Assembly (NCBI GenBank): GCA_029531795.1
Contig: JAPEIS010000005.1
Coordinates: forward strand, 301,001 to 365,000
Direction: 5' to 3'
Length of the DNA stretch: 64,000 nt
Origin: Sclerotinia nivalis
Taxonomy: Eukaryota > Ascomycota > Leotiomycetes > Helotiales > Sclerotiniaceae
Shown one piece after another: positions 34,070 through 46,239 of this stretch. Each line of letters starts with the position of its first letter. The stretch's first letter is position 1. The notes below the pieces were generated by a model, which was not told where the DNA came from, searched no databases, and saw nothing but the letters and a program-made list of their open reading frames with translations. Both the position numbers and the translations under genes were made by a program.

Positions 34070-34840
34070 TTGCCCAGCCGAAATTACCCTGGGTGCAACT
34101 TGGGTACTATCCAGAATCTCGATGTATTCCTTCCACAACTGAACCTCATCAAAAACGACTCTTTAGAGCTTGATCTTGATTGTGAAGGAAGAGATAAAGA
34201 GGAATCCCTGGGACCAAAAGGGAAATTAACATTGTTGACTTTGACAGTCATCTCTTGGAAACAGACATGTGTTTTTGATATCTCTTCTCTTGAAATGGAG
34301 CTCTTTGCACGATCTAAAGCAAATGGGTTTTCTCTCAAAGATATATTGGAGAGTTCTGACATTCGCCAATTGTGGTTTGATGTTCGGAACGATGCTGATA
34401 CTCTTTTGGCTCTTTACCAAATCTCACTCAGTTAAGTTCGAGATATGCAACCTCTCGATTTTGTAGCAAGGAATAGATACCAACAACCAATTCGTGGTTT
34501 GCGCGAGGTTATGCTAGAAATGATGGAATGGAGATCGGGTGGATTGATAGAAAGTAAAACCAAAGGAGAAGAGTTGATGAATGAGGGGAGAGGATATATT
34601 ATGATGAAAGATCTACCTCTTCAAAACTCTATATGGAATTATGTCATCGCTGATGCAAGATGCATGGGTGATTTGCGTGCGGTGTTGGGATCGAAGCTTC
34701 AATCGATGGTGAAGGGGCCAATGGAATTTCATATGGCTTTGAAAGTCATCGATGAAGAATTTATGGGGATGATGCAAAGGTGTACTGCCTTGAGCGATGA
34801 TCAATTGACATACAATGATATAATGATCCCTTCCCGATGA
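34070..34840 (+). pseudogene. DEDD-type 3'-5' exonuclease-like gene, interrupted by a stop
   Basis: One frame from about 34070 to 34840 contains all three exonuclease motifs of the DnaQ-like (RNase D / WRN exonuclease) fold. ExoI is DCEG (DxE) near residue 38, ExoII is WFDVRNDADTLLALY, and ExoIII is YVIADARCMGDLR with the Y-x3-D of the DEDDy type. An in-frame TAA at 34433 cuts the frame between ExoII and the family's VRDMQ segment, which reads on in the same frame at once. No ATG opens the first part (the frame begins at a TTG), so an upstream exon is missing or lost. A 3' splice site TGCCCAG at 34071-34077 fits an intron from the GTAAGT near 33998. Fungal members of this group are of unknown role. 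Likely inactivated; a sequencing error could not be excluded. Confidence 0.7.
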
Positions 34841-35630
34841 TTGGTGGATCTTTCTCGTAGTCTACGAAGTCAATAATGATTTCTCTTCAATCTTTGATTG
34901 GAACTTTTCATATGTATGAAGCTTGAGGAGATGGTGTTTTTGGAATGAGAAATTGAAATTCGAAGAAGAATTTGTATTTGTTGCGAACCACATAATTTCC
35001 GCTTTCTATGTATCTTTGTACAATCAATATACAATTAAGAATACGAAACGTATTGAGAGAACCCCTCACTTCCTTCAACTAAAACTATTTTGAATAGCGA
35101 CTCAGCTTTCCCCATCTGAAGTTCCTGAGATTATATAAGCAACATTACCGAAGCGATACAGCTGCCAATGAATAAAATGTTACGGTGGTTTATATTGGTT
35201 ACAGCAGGTACTTGAAGGGTAATCGGGTAGCCTGTGGAGCGAAGGAAAAATTCTGATACGTGAAGAGTATCGAATAGAATATCGAGAGTTCCTTATATTT
35301 GATCAAAAAGATGTTTGATAAGGTAATTATTAAGGCCGTTCAGTTGTCATTTGAGATGCTCCCCATTTCCAATGGTAAATTCTCGAGTCTCGACCGACCG
35401 ACCTTATGTAATCTAAACAGGTGGAGACGTCGGCTCCAACGATTTATGGATAATAATTATATATATTGAAATATCATTTTATATATTATATTTTGAATCT
35501 GTACTGGTTGAAAGTGTTAGTTGTAAACGAGGTCAAAAGTGGTAATCTTACCATGGGTTCCTCTTCCAATCTTTGCCCCCAAACGGCACTCGATATATTT
35601 TCAAAAACGCACAAGAGACTAAAAATAGTT
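34841..35630. other. Intergenic region before tRNA-Leu
   Basis: No gene visible apart from short frames. The DNA is AT-rich immediately upstream of the tRNA (TATATATTGAAATATC near 35460). Confidence 0.5.
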
Positions 35631-35730
35631 GGCAATTTGGCCGAGTGGTTATGGCGCCAGTTTCAGGCTGACCTGATTCAAGCAATCTTACTGGTTCGAA
35701 AGAGCGAGGGTTCGAATCCCTCAATTGTCA
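35631..35730 (+). tRNA. tRNA-Leu(CAG) with intron
   Basis: Acceptor GGCAATT with AATTGTC (one G-U pair), discriminator A as for leucine. The D arm is GCC-GAGTGGTTAT-GGC. The anticodon stem is CCAGT/ACTGG with loop T-T-CAG-G, giving anticodon CAG, and an intron of about 21 nt follows position 37. The variable arm is long (type II), and the T arm is GAGGG-TTCGAAT-CCCTC. Confidence 0.93.
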
Positions 35731-37138
35731 ATTGAGAAAATTTTGCATATTTGGACTTGAGAATTGTTTGGTGGTTGGGATATCTTTTGAGGTGTTGGGT
35801 TTTGTGAGGCGAATGTGGGCGACTTAGGGGTTGATTGATTTTGTTAGTTGTGTGGGGCAGCCTCAAAACATTTTGGGTTTGTTGGGTGTCTATTGGATAT
35901 GTTGATAAATGTAAGATCTTACCCCGCCCGCCTCTTTGTCAAAGTTCGATTTGAGATAACAGACAGATTCAATTAAGATATTATTAAATATGAATATTCA
36001 TCCATAAAGTTAACATGTTGGGTCAATTCTTGATTCCCTACAATATACCAATCCAATATGGTCCAAAGTGAGTAAGGTATCTTGCATTACCAAACACCAA
36101 TCGGGAGTGCGCTTTTGTTTTCCCCTCTTTCACCAATTCTATGAGCTGTTCTTTCGAATCGTTTGATCTACAAATCTCAAGTGATTTGAATCATTCATTG
36201 TGATATCGGCCTGTTATATCTATGATAAGAGGAGATTTAAAGTTACAGTCAACCATTTAAGTGGCCAAGCCTCAGTATCTAGTTCATATGTGTCAAGCCT
36301 CCAACGTTTTATTTAGCATGGGAATTTCTCCTCAATGATACGAATCATAGTGGTATACTAGCTGGTATCACGACATACACGAGAGGAGGCTTTCATCGGT
36401 GGATGTCTGCTCACTCCTCGATTCTACACCATGACAATCTGCATCTCTACCAATTGATTATTGTTTCGTTGGTTGTTCTTATTAACGGGAAACTTTTAAA
36501 GACCTTACTTCTGCATTTTCAATATCATGCTGCAGTTGAACATCACCATCAATAAAAAGTGGACATTTCCATTGGCAACCAAACTTTTGAAATTAGCACG
36601 AGAGATGAGGGGAAACCACTCAACATCTTCATGTATGCATTTGCCCCTCATTTGAATACGATCTTATGAGCCTTCTCGGCTTGTTCATAGTGTCGATTCA
36701 TACCTGGTTGCATGAAGAAGCCAGCACCCCCAAAGCATGCACAAGCAATATCATGATTGTGAGAGCAAATTTGATTTTCTGTAGTATCGTATGATCAAGT
36801 TAAGCCAAAGAGAAAATGAGGGAAAGATGCGGAGAATATGGGGTTAAGATCTTGTAGTAGGAGAAGTACAAGTTGCAATATTAAGAATGAGCAAGTTACC
36901 TTTATTAGATGATGTAGGAAAACAGAAGAGTGAATTGTAATCCATGGGATGGCTGAAAGGCCAAGACGTTTCCCCTCATCTCTTGGGCTGAAAGGCGAAG
37001 GCTTTCAACATTGGACAATTGAAAATTCTCTATATATACCCCTTGGATTTCTGTGAAAGAATGAATAAAGCTTCGATATCTATCATTATTTATTTTCATA
37101 TCAATTTAATCTGAATCGATTCTATCAATAAAGTTACA
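35731..37138. other. Intergenic region with the lectin gene promoter
   Basis: No gene supported. One copy of a 75-bp dispersed repeat lies at 35901-35976. A TATA-like CTATATATACC at 37030-37040 is about 100 bp before the lectin start codon, followed by AATAAAGC and an AT-rich leader. Confidence 0.55.
35901..35976 (+). repeat. Dispersed direct repeat, copy 1
   Basis: GTTGATAAATG opens the copy. After a variable patch comes CTCTTTGTCAAA, then GTTCGATTTGAGATA, CAGACAG and TCAA. A second copy lies at 38706-38776 in the same orientation. The two copies bracket the lectin-like gene. Confidence 0.75.
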
Positions 37139-38328
37139 ATGTCTCTTGAAACTACAGAGCTTGCTTGCACTTCTGCCCCTGATGATATTTTGCATCTCAT
37201 GTTCCAGGAAGCTCATCCTACAACCGGAATCCGTGAAGCGCGATCTCCAGATGGTGGTAGCATTTGGGTTTTTCAAGATTCCATCATTGCCCAAGATGCA
37301 CAGATCAGTGGTTCTCCGATGATATGCTACTATGTAGACAAAGACCCAGGCTTCCAGAAGGGACCCACAGTATGCTTTGGATTTTCGATGTCCATTTCTA
37401 TTAGCTGACAAATTCCAGATTCATGTTCTTTACATGAACGAGGATAGACAATTGATGGAGAAAGTCAAGCATTTAGAGGGGGAAACACCAATTTGGACGG
37501 ATGTCAAGGTTCCTGATGATATCAAGAAACGCCCAGATCTAATCTCGAGATTAACCGGTGGAGCATTCAATGAAAATAGCAATTGGAATGTGAATGGATC
37601 GCAATGGGCTTACTTTACACAGTGAGTCATAATCTATATCTTGGTTTTGTGAATTGACTAAATCCAATCAGAGAACAAAATGGTGGAGTTGGCATCGCTG
37701 AAATTCGGCGTTCAGAAGGGAAAGATTGGTATTTCCAGAGAATTCTCCATGAGAAACAGGGCGAGGCGCTTCAGGGAACCTCTCTAGCCTGCGAGATCTC
37801 GAACAAGAACATCAAAGTGGGTCCTCAATTTTTCCCTATATTCATGTCTATTCCTAAATTCACTCACTTACCTTCTGTTCAGGTATTTTTCCAGCATCTT
37901 GACGGCAGCATCTGTTTGTATGAGCATAAAGATGGTGACTGGCATGGTAAGCAATGTTCCCGTGCCAATGCGACAATGATTTCTAAGCTAATTGTTCTAC
38001 AGATCAAGGCGTCTACGTCAAGAAAGAGGAGGTTCAGCCCCCATATCAAAACCCAACACCACTTGCCTGCACCATGACCAAGGACGGATGCATCCATCTA
38101 TTCTTTGCTGGCTTTGACAAAAACAACAAGCACAAGATCAGACACTATAAGGATGGTAAGAAACAGGACGATGTGACCGACTTCTTCTCAAGTTCGAAGT
38201 TGGGCTGCACATCAGACAATAATGAGATCACCTTGTTCTACAGGAAGAAGCAACCTGAGAATGATGTGGGCACGATGGTTTATTCCGATGGGAAATGGAA
38301 GCATGGTGCTACTGTTATCCCTGCATGA
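37139..38328 (+). CDS. Lectin-like beta-propeller protein (fungal fucose-specific lectin type), 322 aa
   Basis: Five exons fit: 37139-37369, 37419-37621, 37672-37816, 37883-37946 and 38003-38328. All introns are 49-66 nt with GT-AG ends and all joins keep frame. The protein is built of blade-like repeats with the pattern hydrophobic-strand, Y/F, then a charged hairpin: IHVLYMNED, WAYFTQEQ, VFFQHLDGSICLYEH, IHLFFAGF...KIRHY, ITLFYRKK...TMVYSDGKW. This is the arrangement of AAL-type fucose lectins (six blades, about 310-320 residues), and the length fits. No signal peptide is seen, which is also usual for that family. Such lectins bind fucosylated glycans and are linked with defence or host contact. 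I cannot see a full set of the sugar-contact Arg/Glu/Trp residues, so binding is inferred. It lies between two direct repeats. Confidence 0.6.
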
Positions 38329-41300
38329 CTCATAGTGGATTAGTGGATGATGAGGAGGATCTTTTTTCATATTGATTTTCAGGACTGCTACTCGGAAAGA
38401 ACAGTTATTTTTCCTTTCAGAAAGCACCACAACAAATCTACTTACGGCCAAATCCACATTACTTGCAAGTTAGCTCTCCAATAATTAGTGATTAGTTATC
38501 TTTCCTTTCAATTCAGTTATTTGCCTGCCCAAATTATGGATTTTCTCAGTGTGACCATGAGATTTTCTCGTCATGGTGCCTTGAGTAACCAAAGTCACAG
38601 TAGCTTATGAAAGTAACATTTACCTAAACCTTGCCACATCATAACAATACGAAAGAAACAGTATTCGTGTAAGGCAGGGGCGTCTGTTCGTAGATTTCAG
38701 GACACGTTGATAAATGGACCCTGTCTCTTTGTCAAAAAGTTCGATTTGAGATAGCAGACAGGTCAAATCAAGGTGAAGCATACATACTATACATACAGCA
38801 CTCTCCCCTTACATTCTTCACCTTGAACAAAGAGGCACCTCATTTGATCAAATTTACCAACTCCATGGCCTGTAGACCCGAGCGCCCAACAATCATACCC
38901 CCCTATTATTTTATCACAGCGGAAAGTCTTGACAAATGTAAAGAAAAGTCAGAATAATATTGTTTTGGGATTATTGAATAGCTTGTTGAAACCCTTAATA
39001 ATACAGAATTAGAACCAATAAAATATTACCTGTCTAATGTTCGCCATTGTGTATCATTGAATCAGGTAGACAGACTTAAAGCTGGAATCATGAAAGACCT
39101 TGAGGAAACCCAACTATGCGTGCCTCTTCTTTTCGTAGGAATGCTCTCTATCATGAAAAAAAGCAGTCCGAAAGTGACATGTCACTTCCTTCCCTTCACC
39201 AAAGCTATAAGTAACCTATAAAAGAACCGAGTAAAAGTTTAGCTCGCTCTCTCGTATTAGCCTTACCCCGCCGTATTGGAAGTAATCCCAACTTGATCTA
39301 CAGGGTCAATATCTTCTCCTCTCCTTTTCCTTTTTCAATCTATAATTCTTATTATTATAAATTATAGGCCACTTGCCCGTGGACTCCTTCATGGAGTCAT
39401 TGTTGACGTACAGTCAAACATCGAATGTATAGGAGCCCTGTGATTGAAAATTCCTAGAGATAGATATGTTTACATCGATATATACGTTTGGGTGGGGGCG
39501 ATGCTCATTCAAGGGTGTCTAGGATGAGAATAACCATCTCCCTGGCTTTTTGGTTAGGCTACTCTATGAAATTTGACTAGGCAATGAGGTGACCTCAAAC
39601 ATCAAATAATTCGAATTTAATCTCATACTGGGCTTCTGACCGTTAGGTATAAATCTGATTCTAATTTCTAGCCGCCAGAATTGTTTGACGTGTCGCTTTT
39701 CTCTCGTCGCATTTTCATGACTATTAATATTCCCTCCCAGTTTTCGTTTCTCTAAATCTGACGCCATGGTATTAATTATCCCAAGATGATCTTCGTTAGC
39801 TTCAAGATACCGACTTTTTTTGGTTTAAAGCTTATTCAGTTTAGGAAGATATGTCCAATGACAGAAACTGAATGCTCAGGTAAATTGAAAACTAAAAAAT
39901 CAGATGGCTTGAAGCAGTCAACCAGGTAACGATTTTGAGATGAACCAAAATCTTCAGGGGAAATTAGAGAATTGATTCGAGCTTGAATGCCGGCATCAAT
40001 TTTGAACAACGAACAAACTCGAATGTTCATCCCATATGCATCCTTTTCACTCTCCACTCAGGGCCTCCAGTAGTTATTGAAAGCGCAGTCTTGAAGATCG
40101 AAGATCCTATACTCAATTGAAATGAAGATTTTTTATATGTGGATTACGCTAATAATGTTTGATTGCATATCTGTCGACCACGGAATTTCCATATATCTCT
40201 ACAAAATACCAATGAAATAAGACAGGCCGACGAAGAAAATCTTTTCGTAAAGAACAGAGAGAGTTCTATATTTTCTGCACAAACTACCAGTTAATACAGG
40301 AAAAGATATACATGCTACACCTCAGTAGCATACAACATACTCGGTGTCTGGCCAGGAAAGCAGGTTGAGTTAAGAGTTGCTTGAGCAAAATGCATACACA
40401 TAGTATAAAATGAACAATCTCTCTGAAGAAATAACAGCATTATTATAAAACATTAATAGCAGCAAAATAAAATATCGATAAAGTATGAAACTATATTCTT
40501 ATCCAACATATCTTTAACTTCAAATCTAAGTCTCAATATTGATTACTCGAGCTCACAAGAGGTGATCTTCTTGAAGAGATATGAACGAAATCCTCGCTCT
40601 TAGAAGGCATGGTATATATTTATTTGATTGAAGACTTTGTAATAGAAAGGGCTGGGGAATTTGCGTTATATATTGCATCAGCGATGATTTTTCAGTCTAC
40701 AATTTTTGCATTGGAGGGGCTTTTATTGAAGTGAATTTCCAGGCTAGAGGTTCAGATTTGAGATCTTTGATTGCAATTCTTTTCAAGGAGAAATTCCTGT
40801 TTATTCCATGGCTGGCTGTTTCAGAAATTTGTTTCAAGCTTGACTAATTTGAGTTCACGGGGAATGGTGTTGCTTTTTCCATCGCACAATATTAATAAAC
40901 CCATGCCACCTCATATAAATATCCTCTCACGACGATGAAAAGGTGAGTTGTTGATAAGAAGTGCATTGAGGAAATAACAACGATCTCCTTTTTACTCGGC
41001 GCTACTCAAACTATGACTGCAACTCCACTTAAGGAATCAAGGAACTGAAAGCAGCACTTATGATAGAGTCGTGGATCAATCATGAAGATATGATCTTGGC
41101 CCAGATCTCCTTGCAGCAGAACCCGAGAGCTGGTATATGATGCAACTGGCTACCACCTATATTTACTAACAACCTTTTTATACACCTCTTTTCGTTCTTT
41201 TCGAATAGCAGCGAAATCTCATACTCACATCTCTGGATTGATTTATGCTAATTATTGCAAGATCGGCTGAGAACACTGCTTTGATTGACCGGAAAATATC

Positions 41301-42412
41301 TGCCCCCCGCCCCCCAAACCCCCGGGGAAATATTGGGACTGGGATATAAAAGCTTTTGCTTCGTGGCAAAAATATATATATATATATTCATTAAGAAGTA
41401 TTCGAACAGATACACGGCAAGCTCTAGAACTTATGAAAGTACAGTTAAGGAGCTTTGAAGAGTCTCATGGGTGGAGGAATGGCACCACAGAGATAGATGC
41501 ACTTGGAGTGATGTAGATGGAGAATCGACAATGGGATTAGCTCCATTGATGATATTGAATTTATTGACAGTGATTACTTCATCGTTGTTTGTGACAAGAA
41601 TACAAAAGCATTGTCGGGAACTTTCCTCCATTTGTCTTTGTCAGCTAGGTTCAATAGCATCGGCACAATCACTGAATGTTGTTGCTTTATGTGAAAATGG
41701 GGATGCGCTTTCGGAACCCTGACTCAACCTGTGAATACTCGGGCTCTAGTTTTCTTGTCCATTAGAGAGCTGCTACCGGTCTGTAATTCCAAATCTTGGT
41801 TGACAAACTCGAGCCCAGCTTTTCTCTAACTAGGTAGCTATAAGAGTCTAAATACTTTGCCCCACGATCAGAACTGCTTAGTTATTCTCAGTATTGGATA
41901 ACTCCGGGGATTGAATTCTGAAGACAGTGAATTTATTGGTGCTCTGTTCGAGCCTCATAGGCTCAATGCAGAATGCAAGTACGATGGCCACCTCCTAACC
42001 ATGATATTCGAAATCATTGGGCCTGATACCTCAATGTGATGTTTAATTTACGAAGGGAAACACCGAGTAATAACCGTAGAATCAAAAGCAGAATCGGAAT
42101 TCGGCCATTGATACCGTAGGATTCAAATTCAAGCAAGTATTATCTCGTCTCATAATTTATATCCGATCTCTTCCCAGCTTCTTCCGTAAAAAGTCCCAAA
42201 AACTGCGTACAAAAAATGCGGGAGATTACGGGGCGGAAATCCAGTCGTTTATATTTCACTCAAGTGCGATGTCAAGCATTAAACTCATCCCCTTGGATGA
42301 TGGTGGTAAGAAAAATATTGCTCGTACTATTGTGGTCCCAATATAGTTTTAGTTAAAGCTATCCCCGCAAGACAAATAAGAGCGTCACAAACATCCGCGG
42401 GAAAAAAAAACT
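38329..42412. other. Long intergenic region, AT-rich, with repeat copy 2
   Basis: Frames are short and motif-free. Minor features are a hairpin GACTCC-TTCA-TGGAGTC near 39380-39402, an (AT)n run near 41371-41386, and GC-rich homopolymers (CCCCCCGCCCCCC) near 41305-41320. Copy 2 of the dispersed repeat is listed separately. No gene is supported. Confidence 0.5.
38706..38776 (+). repeat. Dispersed direct repeat, copy 2
   Basis: Same orientation as the copy at 35901-35976, sharing GTTGATAAATG, CTCTTTGTCAAA, GTTCGATTTGAGATA and CAGACAG. A short inverted echo, TTGAACAAAGAGG, lies about 100 bp downstream (near 38825), so the copy may be one end of a short element. Confidence 0.7.
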
Positions 42413-42505
42413 CGCCCCCGGTGGGTCTCGAACCCACAACCTTGGGCTTTATATTCACAGAGAGTGTATAAAAGGCCCACGCGCTAACCATTGTGCCACG
42501 GAGGC
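42413..42505 (-). tRNA. tRNA-Lys(UUU) with intron
   Basis: Read on the minus strand, acceptor GCCTCCG pairs with CGGGGGC (one U-G pair) and the discriminator is G. The D stem GCAC/GCGC has one A-C mismatch. The anticodon stem is TGGGC/GCCCA with loop C-T-TTT-A, giving UUU, and an intron of about 20 nt follows position 37. The variable loop has 5 nt, and the T arm is GTGGG-TTCGAAC-CCCAC. Confidence 0.85.
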
Positions 42506-43964
42506 TTTCATAGAACGTATTTGTTCTAATTGATAGGTCCCCTGACAATATTTTACTTTATATTAAGAAGGATTATTTTTAAATGTAAATCAAAGATAAT
42601 AAATAATAAAGCAGATTAGATTATTAGTTTAATTAGAAAGGCGATAATATAAAACAGAAATATCAATAAAACAATTTCAATTTAATTTAATTTAAAACAA
42701 AATATATAATCTCAAAATCTTCAATTAGAATCTATTTCTTTGTGTTGCTCTTTTGTACATGACCCCAGTGTTTGCCAAAAAAAATCGAGGGCTATCCCTC
42801 ACACCATTCATTTTAGACGAAAGAAAGTTATCAACAGCAGAATGCTATGATCCCGACTTAAACGCTTTTTCAATGGTAATCAATTTAATAGCAATTTCGG
42901 ACTTCCATGCCTGCTCGGCAAGCAGCATTTCATTCATGGGCAATAATTTTGCTTGCTATCAGGTCAACTGGGTGGAGTGTTGGCCTGCTACGCATACTTC
43001 TGTTTCCTCAGTTTCGCCCCTGTTACCTATATGTAGTGCCCAATTCAATAATATGACTCTTTCGTATGTAAACTTTTCAAAGAAACTTTCCCATCATTAA
43101 TACTGTGCGAATTATTCTTGACTCCACTCAAATGGCCGGTCCACTTAGACCCACATAGGAAACTCCATAACCCCAACATACGCTCATTCCTACGAGGAAG
43201 CCTCCTGAGTAGTAGAAAAAATGAGAAATTTAGAGAAGATTTTTGTCAAAGTATCCGTTTATCTCTTTGCATGAACCCTGAATACCTGCCACCAGCGAGT
43301 ATACACTAGTAAAACTGCTGTGCAATTTTGCGATCCTGCATAAGACCCCGCAACGCATTGACATCTGGCTGGCAACCTGTTGTGTATTGTGAGGTGATAA
43401 AGCTTATCGCTACCACCTTGGTAACAAAGAAGTGTCCAGATGCTATATCAAGGCTAAAGAGGAAGCTCGGTACTGTGCTTCCAAAGTCGACTCAAAGTGT
43501 GGTGTGTTTGTAATCCCCAGAAGCTTGTAGGAAGAGGATGGAGACAAATCTTTTTGTTCTAAAATCAAAGTCACACAGCTTAGCAAATCAGGGAGTGTCG
43601 ATGGGGGTAGAATTGCGATCAAAGGATATGATATTGATACAGATTGTTTGATAATTTAGTACGTACTGGAAGATATCGATGTATGAGAGGAGAGCAATAA
43701 ACCCGAAGTTTTTATTAGGTTGTGGCTGGAGAATTAAGTGGCTTGACTCACCACTTTTGGCTCATAGACTTGATAAGCGGTCAGATTGCTAATCGTTATT
43801 CGCTGTCATTACGCCCTAATGGCCTTGGCTTTGTGGGACGACATGTAGATATTTATATAAGGAGTACTTTATATAAGGAGTACTGGAGAATTTTGGTAAC
43901 CTCAATTTTTGTATACACCTCTCATTTCTGGTCTACTTTACTCACTCACATTATACATCATCTG
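42506..43964. other. Intergenic region upstream of the DHA1 exporter
   Basis: Frames at 42753-43100 and 43118-43309 are motif-free. They are probably chance, although they are longer than the AT content would lead one to expect. AT-rich DNA (42550-42730) lies beside the tRNA. Confidence 0.45.
43852..43884 (+). promoter_or_regulatory. Duplicated TATA segment upstream of the MFS gene
   Basis: TTTATATAAGGAGTACT occurs twice at a 16-bp period, 80-115 bp before the start codon at 43965. Each copy carries a TATATAA core. This is a perfect short tandem duplication of a likely TATA box. Confidence 0.7.
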
Positions 43965-45585
43965 ATGGACGAGACCCAGCCACTCCTTTCACCGGTACCG
44001 CCGCCTACAACCGCAGCCGGGCAATATCCATATATTCCCGATGTGAACATTCCAAATGATGATTCTTTCGACCATAGAATTGATTTCAACCCCAATGGAG
44101 ACCCGGAAAATCCATTAGAATGGCCAAAAGCTTATCACAATGGAGTGACTTTGCTTTTAGCATTCATGGCATTCACAGTGTATGCATTTCATCTCAACCC
44201 CCACGTTCAACCAAAAATTCAATCTCTGACTCTTTCATCAGAACATTCACCTGCATTGGTGTAGTTCCCATCGCCAGACAAATCATCCTTGATCTCGAGA
44301 ACCAAGAATCCAAATCCGCATCCGTTCTTCTTGTTACCATTTGGGAACTCGGAGAAGCAGCCGGTCCTTTACTCATTGCCCCACTTTCCGAAGTCTATGG
44401 TCGAGCGGCCGTTTTTAATGTTGCGAATGTTCTTTTTATCATTTGGACAGTCGTTGCAGCGAGTAGTCAAACATCTCATTTGTTTATTTTGTCGAGATTC
44501 ATGACTGGTTGCGCTGTTGCGTCTAATGTCCTCAATCCGGCCGTCATCGGTGATATGTTACCACCTGATCAAAGAGGTTCAGCAATGGCAACACTCATGC
44601 TTGCACCACTTTTAGGTGGTGCTATTGGACCTGCTATCACTGGAGCAATTGCTCAATCGATTGGATGGAGAAATGTTCTCTGGTTTGCGGCGGGTATGGC
44701 TGGAGTTTGTGAGCTTGCTTTTGTTTTCCTACTCCGGGAGACGTACAAGACTCGTATCTTACAGCGAAGAATTGCAAGGTTACAAAAGGATAATGATGAA
44801 CTTGCATTTAAAGCTGTAGTAGAGGAAGAGTGTGAACATACGGCGATTGCGATATGGAAGGCTATCAAAAGGCCCGCAGCTGTATTTGGAGGATCTTTCG
44901 TGCTGCAAATTTTGTCGTTTTATGGTGCCATTATGTTTACATTCTATTACATTATGTCGACAACCTTACCAGAGGTCCTAAAGAATGTCTATGGGTTTCC
45001 TCCGGCGACAATTGGTTCTTCTTTCTTCGCTTTTAGTATGTATTTGACCAAATTACTTCTAATCCACATATCTGACTAACACAAATAGGTGTCGGATCAG
45101 CTATTGCCGTCTTTGTTTGTAATATGCTTATAGACCGAATCTATATCCATCTCCGAACTAAAAACAACAATCGATCAAATCCAGAGTACCGAATGCCTCT
45201 CACTGTAATCAGTGCTTTTATCCTTCCAATCTCCATCGTTCTTTTTGGATGGACCGCCGCGAATGGATGGCCAGTTGCATTACTTCTTTTTTTAGTTGGC
45301 CTCCAAGGTTTTGCTATTCTAACGGGCATAGTTCCGCTTATGGCTTATGTGGTAGATGCTTTTGGGCTCTATTCGGCAAGTGCTTTGACGGCCGTACTCA
45401 TTACAAGGTGTTTGACGAGTACGTTTTTACCATTGGTTGTTGGACCATTGACTGATGAGCTTGGATATGGGTGGGGATTTATGATCATTTCGGGCGTATG
45501 TCTGGTGGTGGCACCTGTGCCATTATTGGTTATGAGATATGGAGAGAAGTGGAGACAGTTGTCTACATATACGAGGGATGAATGA
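43965..45585 (+). CDS. MFS exporter, DHA1 (12-span) drug:H+ antiporter family, 501 aa
   Basis: A membrane antiporter of the Tpo/Flr multidrug type. Exons are 43965-44179, 44242-45035 and 45089-45585. Intron 1 (62 nt, GTATGC to CATCAG) rebuilds MAFTV-TFTCIGVVP; intron 2 (53 nt, GTATGT to AATAG, with TGACTAAC) rebuilds FS-VGSA. The N-terminus has NPLEWPKAYHNG, the usual PxNWS/P-K-like entry block before span 1. PLSEVYGRAAV is motif A, then SRFMTGCAVASNV and PPDQRGSAMATLMLAPLLGGAIGPAITG, the DHA1 motif C region. The central loop is charged (RIARLQKDNDE). The ATG at 43965 opens MDETQPLLSP, which carries a dileucine-like signal. Another upstream ATG frame (43722) adds a motif-free stretch and was not chosen. 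The substrate is unknown. Confidence 0.9.
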
Positions 45586-45831
45586 ATCATGAATTATGGT
45601 TGATGACGAATTTATGAAGGACGGAATTTTATATTGGACCACGGAGGCACATTAGATTAGAAGGGAATTGTTCATATTATTGCGAGAATATATACCATTA
45701 TTTCATGAAATGATGCACATATCAGGTTTCCTCGTTTATCTACGCTCAGTTTCTTTGAGTCAGCCTTACTCTCGAAATATGAAAAGCTGGAGTAAGTGCT
45801 TTGGGTGATGTAACCGTCTAATTCACCTACT

Positions 45832-46239
45832 TTATCTAAGAATATACTTACCACCGTCAACCGGCAATAGGTAATGACATGGCCCATGACCCCGCTGCAA
45901 AGCCTTCGATATTTTCAACATGTTTGATACATACTCTGAAGACTCACTAAGAATCTTCATAACGGGATGAAGAAACAGATCATCCACCATCATTTCGGAA
46001 GCCATCCACAAAGCAACCATACGACCGAAAATGCCAGCACCTAAGACGACGCAAAGAATGATTAAGACGATTGAAATGGTACTCGTTGTTTCAGACGCAA
46101 ATGCAGTATTCCCGGTTGCAAAAAAACCAACAATGCAAGATTTTGAAATAACATGGGGAGTTGGGTAGTTGGTACGAATTGCTTCGAATGGAACGATGTC
46201 ATGGATTAATACGTGAGGTACTCGTACTATCCATGTCAT
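45832..46239 (-). CDS. Hypothetical small membrane protein, about 135 aa
   Basis: A frame from the ATG at 46239 runs to 45832, or may be spliced at a GTAAGT near 45852 to a CTCCAG near 45786. No family is recognised. A likely membrane segment lies in the middle (ISIVLIILCVVLGAGIFGRM). It is convergent with the MFS gene, 246 bp away. Weak codon bias and the lack of known motifs make it uncertain; it may be a lineage-specific gene or chance. Confidence 0.3.
   Translation of the reverse strand: MTWIVRVPHVLIHDIVPFEAIRTNYPTPHVISKSCIVGFFATGNTAFASETTSTISIVLIILCVVLGAGIFGRMVALWMASEMMVDDLFLHPVMKILSESSEYVSNMLKISKALQRGHGPCHYLLPVDGGKYILR

Noticed and set aside
39380..39402. Hairpin GACTCC-TTCA-TGGAGTC
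   Set aside because: A single 6-7 bp stem in 64 kb is within chance expectation.
42753..43309. Plus-strand frames of 115 and 63 codons
   Set aside because: No motif, no splice context linking them, and no clear signal peptide. Kept as intergenic.
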